From contig CAWJYN010000006.1 in NCBI GenBank assembly GCA_963847145.1, forward strand, positions 1 to 64,000: a DNA stretch of 64,000 bases, in the 5' to 3' direction. The position numbers and the translations under genes were made by a program. Position 1 is the stretch's first letter. Each line of letters begins with the position of its first letter. This stretch comes from JABFRJ01 sp963847145. GTDB taxonomy: Bacteria; Pseudomonadota; Alphaproteobacteria; Rhizobiales; Hyphomicrobiaceae. The notes beneath the pieces are model-generated. The model was not told the origin of the DNA, ran no database searches, and worked only from the letters and a program-made list of their open reading frames with translations. Of this stretch, positions 27,778-35,522 are shown piece by piece.

Positions 27778-29490
27778 ATGCCGTCTGATACGTCCACGCA
27801 GAACCTTACAGATGGCTTTCACCTGGTCATTGACGCGCTGAAGCTCAATGGCCTGAACACTATTTACGGCGTGCCGGGCATCCCGATTACAGACCTCGGC
27901 CGCTTGGCGCAGGCAGCCGGCATGCGCGTCGTCGCCTTCCGGCATGAGCAGCACGCCGGTTATGCCGCCTCAATCGCGGGATACCTGACGCAGAAGCCGG
28001 GTGTGTGCCTAACGGTGTCGGCGCCTGGCTTTCTCAATGGTCTGACGGCGCTGGCGCATGCCACGACGAATTGTTTCCCGATGATTTTGATTTCGGGTTC
28101 GTCCGAGCGCGAAGTCGTCGACTTGCAGCAGGGCGACTACGAGGAGATGGACCAGCTCGCGATCGCCAAGGGGGTCTGCAAGGCGGCCTATCGCGTGTTG
28201 CACGCGGCCGATATCGGCATCGCCGTTGCGCGCGCGATCCGTTCGGCGGTTTCGGGACGCCCGGGCGGCGTTTATCTCGATTTGCCAGCGAAACTGTTTG
28301 GGCAAACAATGGATGCGATGGCTGGGCAGACGTCGCTCGTTAAGGTCATCGATGCCGCACCGCGACAAATCCCGTCGCAGGACTCAGTTGATCGCGCGCT
28401 CACGCTGCTTAAGGGTGCCAAGAAGCCGCTGATCATTCTCGGCAAAGGCGCGGCCTATGCCCAGTGTGATGATGCCATCCGTCAGCTGGTCGAGCGCACC
28501 GGAATTCCTTATTTGCCGATGAGCATGGCCAAGGGCCTGCTGCCTGACACCCATCCGCAATCGGCCGCTGCGGCCCGCTCGATGGTGCTCAAAGACGCCG
28601 ATGTCGTGATGTTGATCGGTGCGCGCCTCAATTGGCTGCTGTCACACGGCAAGGGCAAGACGTGGGGCGCGGCTGGCACGCAGAAATTCATTCAAGTCGA
28701 CATCGAGCCGCGCGAGATGGATAGCAACATCGAAATCGCAGCGCCTGTCGTCGGCGACATCTCGTCGGTTATGGCCGTCATGCTGTCGCGCATCGATGAT
28801 CAATGGCCGAAGCCGGTGGCGTGGGCAGAGGGCATCCGTACGAAGGTTGTCGATAACGTCGCCAAGATGGCCCCACGGCTGAAGAACAATAACAACCCGA
28901 TGGACTACCACGGCGCGCTCGGCGCGCTGCGCGACATCATCAAACAGCGGCCAGATACGATCCTCGTCAACGAGGGTGCCAACACGCTCGATTTCGCGCG
29001 GTCGATTATCGACATTTATCTACCTCGCAAGCGCCTCGATGTCGGCACCTGGGGCATCATGGGCATCGGCATGGGCTACTCGGTGGCGGCGGCCATCGAG
29101 ACCGGTAAGCCTGTGCTGGCCGTGTGCGGGGACAGTGCGTTCGGCTTTTCGGGCATGGAGATCGAAACGGTCTGCCGCTACAAGCTGCCGGTCTGTGTCG
29201 TGGTGTTCAATAACAACGGTATCTATCGCGGCACGGACGTGAACACCGCTGGCGACGATCCGGCATGGACCACCTTCGTCAAGGACTCGCACTACGAGAT
29301 GATGGCGCAAGCGTTCGGCGGCGTCGGTGTGCGCGTCACGTCACCGTCGGAACTCTCCGCCGCCGTCAATGCGGCGATCGACAGCGGCAAGCCGACTTTG
29401 ATCAACGCCATCATCGATGAGAAGGCGGGGACGGAGAGTGGGCGGATCGGGAACCTCAATCCGCAGAGCGTGGTGGGGAAGAAGGTTTGA
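27778..29490 (+). CDS. oxc: oxalyl-CoA decarboxylase
   Basis: 570-residue thiamine diphosphate enzyme converting oxalyl-CoA to formyl-CoA and CO2. The N-terminal PYR domain has NTIYGVPGIPITDLGRLAQ and the conserved Glu in AFRHEQHAGYAASIAGYL (about residue 57). Then PGFLNGLTALAHATTNCFP, QQGDYEEMDQLAIAKGVCKA, and VYLDLPAKLFGQTMD. The PP domain shows DVGTWGIMGIGMGYSVAAA, and the ThDP/Mg motif CGDSAFGFSGMEIE followed by FNNNGIYRGTD. Length and order match Oxalobacter and E. coli Oxc. It follows gntR and precedes a Uma2 gene and frc. No frameshift. Confidence 0.97.
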   Translation: MPSDTSTQNLTDGFHLVIDALKLNGLNTIYGVPGIPITDLGRLAQAAGMRVVAFRHEQHAGYAASIAGYLTQKPGVCLTVSAPGFLNGLTALAHATTNCFPMILISGSSEREVVDLQQGDYEEMDQLAIAKGVCKAAYRVLHAADIGIAVARAIRSAVSGRPGGVYLDLPAKLFGQTMDAMAGQTSLVKVIDAAPRQIPSQDSVDRALTLLKGAKKPLIILGKGAAYAQCDDAIRQLVERTGIPYLPMSMAKGLLPDTHPQSAAAARSMVLKDADVVMLIGARLNWLLSHGKGKTWGAAGTQKFIQVDIEPREMDSNIEIAAPVVGDISSVMAVMLSRIDDQWPKPVAWAEGIRTKVVDNVAKMAPRLKNNNNPMDYHGALGALRDIIKQRPDTILVNEGANTLDFARSIIDIYLPRKRLDVGTWGIMGIGMGYSVAAAIETGKPVLAVCGDSAFGFSGMEIETVCRYKLPVCVVVFNNNGIYRGTDVNTAGDDPAWTTFVKDSHYEMMAQAFGGVGVRVTSPSELSAAVNAAIDSGKPTLINAIIDEKAGTESGRIGNLNPQSVVGKKV

Positions 29491-29523
29491 GCTTGTGCGT
29501 CAATCCATACGACGGAGGCGATC

Positions 29524-30108
29524 ATGGCAGATACAGCGTTGAGCGTCCCACGCTTCACAGTTGAGCAGTACTTGGACATCGAGCGCGACAGCTCGGTGAA
29601 GCATGAGTTCGTCAATGGGCTCGTGTATGCGATGGCCGGCACGTCGAATTGGCACAATCTCGTCGCGCTCAACTTCATCAGCCTCCTGAACGCGCAATTA
29701 CCTGAGCGCTGCAGAGCGCTTGGCATGGATGTGCAGCTGCACATCACAGCTCAGGACTCGGAGGATTTTTTTTATCCGGACGTTTTTGTGTCCTGTGGTG
29801 ACCTCGCGCTCTCCCACAAACACGAAGACGCACTCATGGTCGCGGAAGTCTTATCGCCGACCACGGAGAGTTACGACCGCGGTGCAAAAATGTTGGAATA
29901 TCGTCAGCTTGCAATGCTTGAGGAATACGTTCTGCTGCGACCGGATGCTGCGGTCATTGAGGTGTTCCGGCGCAGCGCCGGATGGGTCAAACAGACGATC
30001 GAGGGGCAAGGCGGGTTCCGGCTCGAAAGCCTCGGCATCGAGGTTGCGTTGACTGACCTGTACCGGCGTATTCCGATCGTGCTTCCGCCAACGTCCGGCG
30101 AAGAGTGA
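29524..30108 (+). CDS. Uma2 (DUF820) family putative nuclease, second copy
   Basis: 194 residues: SVPRFTVEQYLDIERDSSVK, HEFVNGLVYAMAGTSNWHNL, VALNFISLLNAQLPERCRAL, FFYPDVFVSCGD (metal-binding Asp), MVAEVLSPTTESYDRGAKML (Glu...Lys), EEYVLLRPDAAVIEVFRRSA. This is clearly Uma2 and of a type common in cyanobacteria and deltaproteobacteria. It is only 33 bases after the oxc stop and 40 bases before frc, on the same strand, so it is transcribed within the oxalate operon. No known link exists between Uma2 and oxalate metabolism, so it is probably a hitchhiking insertion. Function not established. Confidence 0.9.
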   Translation: MADTALSVPRFTVEQYLDIERDSSVKHEFVNGLVYAMAGTSNWHNLVALNFISLLNAQLPERCRALGMDVQLHITAQDSEDFFYPDVFVSCGDLALSHKHEDALMVAEVLSPTTESYDRGAKMLEYRQLAMLEEYVLLRPDAAVIEVFRRSAGWVKQTIEGQGGFRLESLGIEVALTDLYRRIPIVLPPTSGEE

Positions 30109-30147
30109 AAAAATTAGATCTCGACAATCAACAACCTCGGAACTCAC

Positions 30148-31425
30148 ATGACCCAAGCCCTGAAAGGCATCCGCATACTTGACTTTACGCATGTGCAGTC
30201 GGGGCCGACGTGTACGCAGTTGCTGGCGTGGTTTGGCGCCGATGTAGTCAAAGTGGAGCGGCCTGGTGTCGGCGACATCACGCGCGGTCAGCTGATGGAC
30301 GTGCCAGAAGTGGACGCGCTGTATTTCACGATGCTGAACCACAACAAACGCTCGATCACGCTCGATACAAAGAACAAGACCGGCAAAGAGGTGCTGGAGC
30401 GCCTGATCAAGTCGTGCGACGTGCTGGTGGAGAACTTCGGCCCCGGCGTGCTTGATCGCATGGGCTTCACTTGGGAGAAAATCCACGCGCTCAACCCGCG
30501 CATGATCGTTGCTTCGATCAAGGGTTTTGGTCCGGGTCCGTATGAGGACTGTAAGGTTTACGAGAACGTTGCGCAGTGCACCGGCGGCGCGGCATCAACC
30601 ACGGGCTTCCGCGATGGCTTGCCGTTGGTGACGGGTGCACAGATCGGTGACAGCGGTACGGGTTTGCATCTGGCGCTGGGTATTGTGACGGCATTGTTTC
30701 AACGGACAACGACGGGCAAAGGGCAGAAGGTCACCTGCGCCATGCAGGACGGCGTGCTCAATTTGTGCCGCGTGAAGCTGCGCGATCAGCAGCGGCTGGA
30801 GCATGGTCCGTTGAAGGAATACAGCCAGTTCGGCGAGGGCATTCCGTTTGGCGATGCCGTGCCGCGAGCAGGCAACGATTCAGGTGGTGGCCAACCGGGA
30901 CGCATTTTGAAGTGCAAGGGTTGGGAGAAAGACCCTGATGCCTACATCTATTTCATCACGCAGGCGCCGGTGTGGGAAAAGATCTGCGACGTGATCGGCG
31001 AACCGACGTGGAAGACCGATGCGAATTATGCGAAGCCACCGGCCCGTCTGCCGCGGCTGAACGAGATCTTCGGGCGCATCGAACAGTGGACGATGACGAA
31101 GACCAAGTTCGAGGCGATGGATATCTTGAACGAGTTCGACATTCCGTGCGGGCCGATCCTGTCGATGAAAGAATTGGCTGAAGACAAATCACTGCGCGAG
31201 ACGGGCACTGTGGTCGAAGTCGATCATCCCAAGCGCGGGAAGTATCTGTCGGTCGGCAATCCGATCAAGTTGTCGGACAGCCCGACGGTGGTGGAACGCT
31301 CGCCGCTGCTTGGTGAGCACACGGATGAGATTCTATCGCAGGTGCTGGGCTATTCGGCAGAAGACATTGCCGCGATCAAACAGTCAGGTGCGACCACGCC
31401 ACCGAAGAAAGTCGCGGCGGGGTGA
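30148..31425 (+). CDS. frc: formyl-CoA:oxalate CoA-transferase
   Basis: 425-residue class III CoA-transferase that moves CoA from formyl-CoA to oxalate, feeding Oxc and releasing formate. It starts MTQALKGIRILDFTHVQSGP, with LLAWFGADVVKVERPG, DVLVENFGPGVLDRMG, IVASIKGFGPGPYEDCKVYE, and the catalytic Asp at about residue 168 in VTGAQIGDSGTGLHLALGI. GQKVTCAMQDGVLNL and LNEFDIPCGPILSMKEL also match Frc rather than other CaiB-like enzymes. The glycine-rich loop that closes over the active site is present as NDSGGGQPGR. It is followed by a palindromic repeat and the formyltransferase-like gene. Confidence 0.96.
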   Translation: MTQALKGIRILDFTHVQSGPTCTQLLAWFGADVVKVERPGVGDITRGQLMDVPEVDALYFTMLNHNKRSITLDTKNKTGKEVLERLIKSCDVLVENFGPGVLDRMGFTWEKIHALNPRMIVASIKGFGPGPYEDCKVYENVAQCTGGAASTTGFRDGLPLVTGAQIGDSGTGLHLALGIVTALFQRTTTGKGQKVTCAMQDGVLNLCRVKLRDQQRLEHGPLKEYSQFGEGIPFGDAVPRAGNDSGGGQPGRILKCKGWEKDPDAYIYFITQAPVWEKICDVIGEPTWKTDANYAKPPARLPRLNEIFGRIEQWTMTKTKFEAMDILNEFDIPCGPILSMKELAEDKSLRETGTVVEVDHPKRGKYLSVGNPIKLSDSPTVVERSPLLGEHTDEILSQVLGYSAEDIAAIKQSGATTPPKKVAAG

Positions 31426-31480
31426 ACTTCCTAGGCCCGGCTTCGACATAAATTCGTGCCGTACCCATCGTCGTGCGGCT

Positions 31481-31532
31481 GCCCCTCACCCTAACCCTCT
31501 CCCCACGCCCGAAGTGGCGTGGGGAGAGGGGA
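31481..31532. repeat. dispersed palindromic repeat, copy 1
   Basis: GCCCCTCACCCTAACCCTCT followed by CCCCACGCC / GGCGTGGGG and a final GAGAGGGGA arm. The right arm ends 17 bases before the ATG at 31,550. It matches copies at 32,539 and 48,214 in its left arm. Confidence 0.85.
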
Positions 31533-31549
31533 CCGCTTCGGAGAATGAA

Positions 31550-32482
31550 ATGCGTATCGTCGTTCACGGACAAGACGCCTTCGGCAAGGCCGTTCTCGAG
31601 AAACTGCTCGCGCGGGGCGAGACTGTCGTCGCTGTGTGCTGTGCGCCAGACAAGGCGGGTAAGCCGGAAGATCCGCTGAAGGTTTTTGCTCGGGAAAAGG
31701 GATTGCCGTTGCATCAACCGAAGAGCTGGAAAACGCCGGAGGCCTTGGAGCTGATGAAGAGCTTCAACGCGGATGTCTGCCTGATGGCCTATGTGCTGCT
31801 GTTCATTCCGCAGCCGGTGCTGGATGCGCCGCGGCTGGGCACGTTCCAGTATCATCCATCGTTGCTGCCGGCGCATCGCGGGCCGTCGTCGATCAACTGG
31901 CCGATTGCGATGGGCAAGTCGCGCACGGGGCTGACGATCTTCTGGCCGGATGAAGGCCTCGATGAAGGGCCGATCCTGATCCAGAAGTCGGTCGAGATCG
32001 GGCCCGATGACACGCTCGGCGATGTCTATTTCAAAAAGCTGTTCCCGATGGGTGTTGATGCGATGATGGAAGGATTGGACCTTGTCAAAGCGGGTGTGAA
32101 ACTGAGGCACAAGCAGAACCTTACTGAAGGCTCCTATGAGAGCTGGTTCAAGAAGGATGTCGCCGAGCTCGATTGGTCGAAACCGGTGGCTGATGTGTAC
32201 AATACGATCCGTGCGGCTAATCCCGCGCCCGGTGCGTGGTCGGTGATCAAAGGTGTGAAACTCGATATCTACGACGCGGTGCGCGTGGGGTTGACGGGGG
32301 CTGCCGGTACTATCGTCGCGGTGGCTGCGGACGGGTTCACGGTTGCGGCTCATGGCGGTGCGATCCACGTAAAACGCGTGAAGGCGCCGGACGGCAAGAA
32401 GATCGGTGCAGCTGAGTATGCAGCTGCGGCTGGTTTGGCGGTCGGCGACCGCTTCGATTCACCAGCGCCGAAGGCTGTCTAA
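31550..32482 (+). CDS. stand-alone formyltransferase-fold protein like the hydrolase domain of 10-formyl-THF dehydrogenase
   Basis: 310 residues. The opening MRIVVHGQDAFGKAVLEKLL and the core YHPSLLPAHRGPSSINW (His-102) plus IFWPDEGLDEGPILIQKSVE (Asp-138) match the N-terminal hydrolase domain of ALDH1L1-type 10-formyl-THF dehydrogenase more closely than Met-tRNA formyltransferase. As in that domain, the Fmt Asn two residues before the catalytic His is replaced, here by Gln-100. A C-terminal subdomain follows (LDWSKPVADVYNTIRAANPA, PGAWSVIKGVKLDIYDAV). No aldehyde dehydrogenase part is attached. Expected activity is hydrolysis or transfer of the formyl group of 10-formyl-THF. Its place between frc and fhs suggests formyl-group traffic between formyl-CoA/formate and folate. 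Confidence 0.85.
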   Translation: MRIVVHGQDAFGKAVLEKLLARGETVVAVCCAPDKAGKPEDPLKVFAREKGLPLHQPKSWKTPEALELMKSFNADVCLMAYVLLFIPQPVLDAPRLGTFQYHPSLLPAHRGPSSINWPIAMGKSRTGLTIFWPDEGLDEGPILIQKSVEIGPDDTLGDVYFKKLFPMGVDAMMEGLDLVKAGVKLRHKQNLTEGSYESWFKKDVAELDWSKPVADVYNTIRAANPAPGAWSVIKGVKLDIYDAVRVGLTGAAGTIVAVAADGFTVAAHGGAIHVKRVKAPDGKKIGAAEYAAAAGLAVGDRFDSPAPKAV

Positions 32483-32538
32483 TTTCCCTGCCTCATGCCT
32501 GAATGTGCAGCGTCAGCCGCCATTCGGGACTCGTTGCT

Positions 32539-32582
32539 GCCCCTCACCCTAACCCTCTCCCCGTGAAGACGGGGAGAGGGGA
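32539..32582. repeat. dispersed palindromic repeat, copy 2
   Basis: GCCCCTCACCCTAACCCTCT then CCCCGT-GAAG-ACGGGG and AGAGGGGA. The right arm ends 13 bases before the fhs ATG at 32,596, so its GGGGAGAGGGGA lies where a ribosome-binding site would be. Confidence 0.88.
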
Positions 32583-32595
32583 ATTGGAGCCCACC

Positions 32596-34271
32596 ATGGC
32601 TGTACGTTCCGACATTGAAATTGCCCGCGATGCTAAGAAGCGCCCGATCCAGGAGATTGGTGCGAAACTCGCGATTGCCAACGAGCATCTGCTGCCTTTC
32701 GGGCACGACAAGGCCAAGATTTCCGCCGACTTCATTGCGTCGCTGGCATCGCGCAAGGATGGCAAGCTCATTCTGGTGACGGCGATCAATCCGACGCCGG
32801 CCGGTGAAGGCAAGACGACGACCACGGTGGGGCTTGGTGATGGCTTGAACTTTATTGGCAAGAAGGCCGCCATCTGCCTGCGCGAGCCGAGCCTTGGGCC
32901 GTGCTTCGGAGTCAAGGGTGGCGCGGCCGGCGGTGGCTATGCGCAAGTGGTGCCGATGGAAGACATCAACCTCCACTTCACGGGAGACTTTCACGCGATC
33001 ACGGCAGCCCACAATCTGCTGTCGGCGATGATCGATAATCACATTTACTGGGGCAATGCGCAAAACATCGACACGCGCCGTGTGGTGTGGCGCCGGGTGA
33101 TGGACATGAACGATCGCGCGCTGCGTGAGATTGTGTGTTCGCTGGGTGGCGTGGCCAACGGCTTCCCGCGCGAGGCTGGTTTTGACATCACGGTTGCGTC
33201 GGAGGTGATGGCCATCCTCTGCCTCGCCAACGACCTGAAGGATCTTGAAAAGCGTCTGGGCGACATCATCGTCGCCTACCGCCGTGACAAGACGCCGGTC
33301 TATTGCCGCGACATCAAGGCCGATGGCGCGATGACGGTGTTGCTGGCGCAGGCCATGCTGCCCAACCTGGTGCAGACGCTGGAGAACAATCCAGCCTTCA
33401 TCCACGGTGGGCCGTTTGCGAACATCGCACATGGCTGCAATTCGGTGGTGGCGACAAAGACGGCGTTGAAGCTTGCGGACTATGTGGTGACGGAAGCGGG
33501 TTTGGTGCCGATCTTGGTGCCGAGAAGTTCTTCGACATCAAGTGCCGCAAGGCTGGGTTGAAGCCGGCGGCGGCAGTGATCGTGGCGACAGTGCGCGCGC
33601 TGAAAATGAATGGCGGTGTGAAGAAGGAAGACCTTGGCAAAGAGAACGTCGAGGCGGTCAAGAAGGGCTGCGCCAACCTGGGGCGGCACCTTGAGAACGT
33701 GAAGAGCTTTGGTGTTCCCGCCGTCGTGGGTATCAATCACTTCATCTCCGACACGGATGCGGAAATCGCCGCTGTCATCGAGTACGTCAAGAGCCAGGGC
33801 TCGGAAGCGTTTCTGTGCAAGCACTGGGCGGAAGGTTCGAAGGGCATCGCGGCGATGGCCAAACGTGTCGCCGAGATCGCCGACAGTAACGCGGCCAACT
33901 ATGCGCCGATCTATCCCGACGAGATGGGTCTGTTCGCCAAGGTCGAAGCGATTGCCAAGAAAATCTATCGCGCCGGCGAAGTGACGGCCGACAAGAGCGT
34001 GCGCGATCAGCTGAAGACCTGGGAAGAGATGGGTTACGGCAAGCTGCCGATCTGCATTGCGAAAACGCAGTATTCGTTCACGACTGATCCGAATGCGCGC
34101 GGCGCACCGACGGGGTTTACGTTGCCGGTGCGCGAAGTGCGGTTGTCGGCGGGTGCCGGCTTTATCGTCGCCATCTGCGGGGAAATCATGACGATGCCGG
34201 GGCTGCCGAAGATCCCGTCGAGCGAGCATATCAAGTTCAATGCACAGGGGCAGATCGAGGGGTTGTTTTGA
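32596..34271 (+). CDS. fhs: formate--tetrahydrofolate ligase, one frameshift
   Basis: ATP-dependent ligase making 10-formyl-THF from formate. First frame: VRSDIEIARDAKKRPIQEIG, the P-loop-like ITAINPTPAGEGKTTTTVGL (seen here as VTAINPTPAGEGKTTT), GGAAGGGYAQVVPMEDINLH, FTGDFHAITAAHNLLSAMID and CNSVVATKTALKLADYVVTE. At 33,498-33,503 one T is missing from the expected GGTTTTGGT, and the correct text [20 protein letters not shown] resumes in another frame. It continues through TMPGLPKIPSSEHI to the stop at 34,271. With the base restored the product is 558 residues, normal for Fhs. A perfect hairpin follows the stop. It completes the oxalate-to-C1 operon; the break is almost surely a sequencing error. 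Confidence 0.95.
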
Positions 34272-34282
34272 AGGGCTCATGG

Positions 34283-34304
34283 GAGGCAGGTTGCGACCTG
34301 CCTC
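34283..34304 (+). terminator. perfect 9-bp hairpin after fhs
   Basis: GAGGCAGGT-TGCG-ACCTGCCTC followed by TAATTT, 12 bases after the fhs stop. The stem is perfect but the T-tract is short, so termination may be partial. Confidence 0.55.
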
Positions 34305-34332
34305 TAATTTGCAGCTATCTTCGCCGGGACTT

Positions 34333-34690
34333 CTATTCGGCCGCCACCCGTGCCACGGTTTCTGGTTCCCGCTCGATAACGCGCAGCAACATCTGTGCTG
34401 CGCGGTCCGCCATTTCGTTCCGGCTTCCCATTGGCGCAAGAGCACGGGTGACAAGCCGAAGCGAGCGCCGAACTGTTCGATGCTCAATGCCGAACTGCTC
34501 TCGGATGGCTCGCAACATTCGGGCGGCACGGCGCATTCGCACAATTGCTCATCCGTCGCGGGCTGCGTGTCAGGGTCTGCCAAGCGGCAGCATGCCGCTC
34601 TTCCTCACTCATCGCTTTGAAACGCGACAAGTCCGGATTAGTCCAGCGGGCCGGGTCACGCTTGACCTTCGTGATACCATCGTCGCTCAT
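34333..34690 (-). pseudogene. decayed XRE-type antitoxin relic
   Basis: Pieces of a short helix-turn-helix antitoxin lie in order on the reverse strand in changing frames. They are MSDDGITKVKRDPARWTNPD and FKAMSEEERHAAA from 34,690, then LADPDTQPATDEQL, then RMRRAARMLRAIREQFG, then LSIEQFGARFGLSPVLLRQWEAG (helix-turn-helix core, written here in one frame), then RNEMADRAAQMLLRVIEREP and VARVAAE ending at 34,333. This matches the BrnA/HigA-like layout of a linker, a DEQL-x-x-RRA lead and an XRE domain ending LLRVIEREPEAVARAL. About four frame changes fall within 360 bases, far denser than in the flanking genes, so genuine decay is likely. No toxin gene is visible upstream, where a dispersed repeat lies. 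Confidence 0.65.
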
Positions 34691-34742
34691 CGATGGTCGG
34701 CTCCTAATGTGGTGCCTCTTTCATATCGGTCACCCTCTCCTC

Positions 34743-34830
34743 TCGTCATCCCGGCGAAGGCCGGGACCCACGGCCACCATCAGTAAAATCACCACTTTGT
34801 CGTGGGTACCGGCCTTCGCCGGTATGACGA
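34743..34830. repeat. dispersed inverted repeat of the CGTCATCCCGGCGAAGGCCGGG type
   Basis: The left arm TCGTCATCCCGGCGAAGGCC and continuing GGGACCCACGG pair with CGTGGGTACCGGCCTTCGCC and GGTATGACGA about 30 bases on. This is the common proteobacterial intergenic palindrome. It lies between the antitoxin relic and the cupin gene. Confidence 0.85.
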
Positions 34831-34881
34831 AAAATGGGAACCTTTTGATTGTGCCAGAACACCAGTGCCCAGGTGGTTGCC

Positions 34882-35262
34882 TCACACCATCTCCGTCTCG
34901 AAATCGGCTGGCAGTACGATCTCCAGGACTTCGCAGTCGTCGGAGTAGTTGGTGACGCGGTGTTTGATCTTGGGTGGCTGGAGCCAGGAGCTGCCGACGC
35001 GCATGGTTTCGGGTGGGCGGCCTTCCACTTCGGTGGTGATCCAGCCCTTGAGCACATAGATCATCTGGAACTCGACATCGTGCGTGTGCCACTGCCGCAC
35101 TTCGTCGGTGCAGGGCGGCACGAACTTGATCACGTGCGCGACGGCTGTGCCGGAGGTGGCGGCGGCGATACCGAGATCGCGGTAGCGGGCGTAAGAGCGC
35201 AGGCCTGCCTTGAAGGAGGCTTCGTCGAGGTGATTGGCGATAAAGGTTTGCGGTTTAGTCAT
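34882..35262 (-). CDS. cupin-domain protein
   Basis: 126 residues, starting MTKPQTFIANHLDEASFKAG, then RSYARYRDLGIAAATSGTAV, and a single cupin barrel: RQWHTHDVEFQMIYVLKGWI (HxH...E metal ligands), EVEGRPPETMRVGSSWLQPP (the G(x)5PxG-like second motif region), HRVTNYSDDCEVLEIVLP. The His/Glu set suggests a bound metal, probably Fe or Mn. Small cupins of this kind include dioxygenases, isomerases and sugar-acid binding proteins; the substrate cannot be told. It stands alone, leftward, just after the dispersed repeat and divergent from the heparinase gene. Confidence 0.85.
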   Translation of the reverse strand: MTKPQTFIANHLDEASFKAGLRSYARYRDLGIAAATSGTAVAHVIKFVPPCTDEVRQWHTHDVEFQMIYVLKGWITTEVEGRPPETMRVGSSWLQPPKIKHRVTNYSDDCEVLEIVLPADFETEMV

Positions 35263-35522
35263 GGTTGGCTCCGTCGGTGATGCGGCAGCCTAGGGTCGTT
35301 CCGCTCTATGTTGGAATCGGGGAACGACCCAAGCTCTTTGTTTGTCGTGCTTCTTATCGGGAAAAAACGCGCACACTTTTCCCGGAAGCATTCTAGCGCG
35401 ACCCGCCAGCTGCCGCACCAACTACCTGTGGAGAACAGGGCTGCTGCCCAAGCAGCGCCATAACTGGATTGATACAGACGGCGGTGATCACTCCGTGCAG
35501 CGTTGGTTGAAGTGGGGACGGC

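Noticed and set aside
34743..34830. Rho-independent terminator
   Set aside because: The inverted repeat has no T-tract and matches a common dispersed intergenic palindrome.
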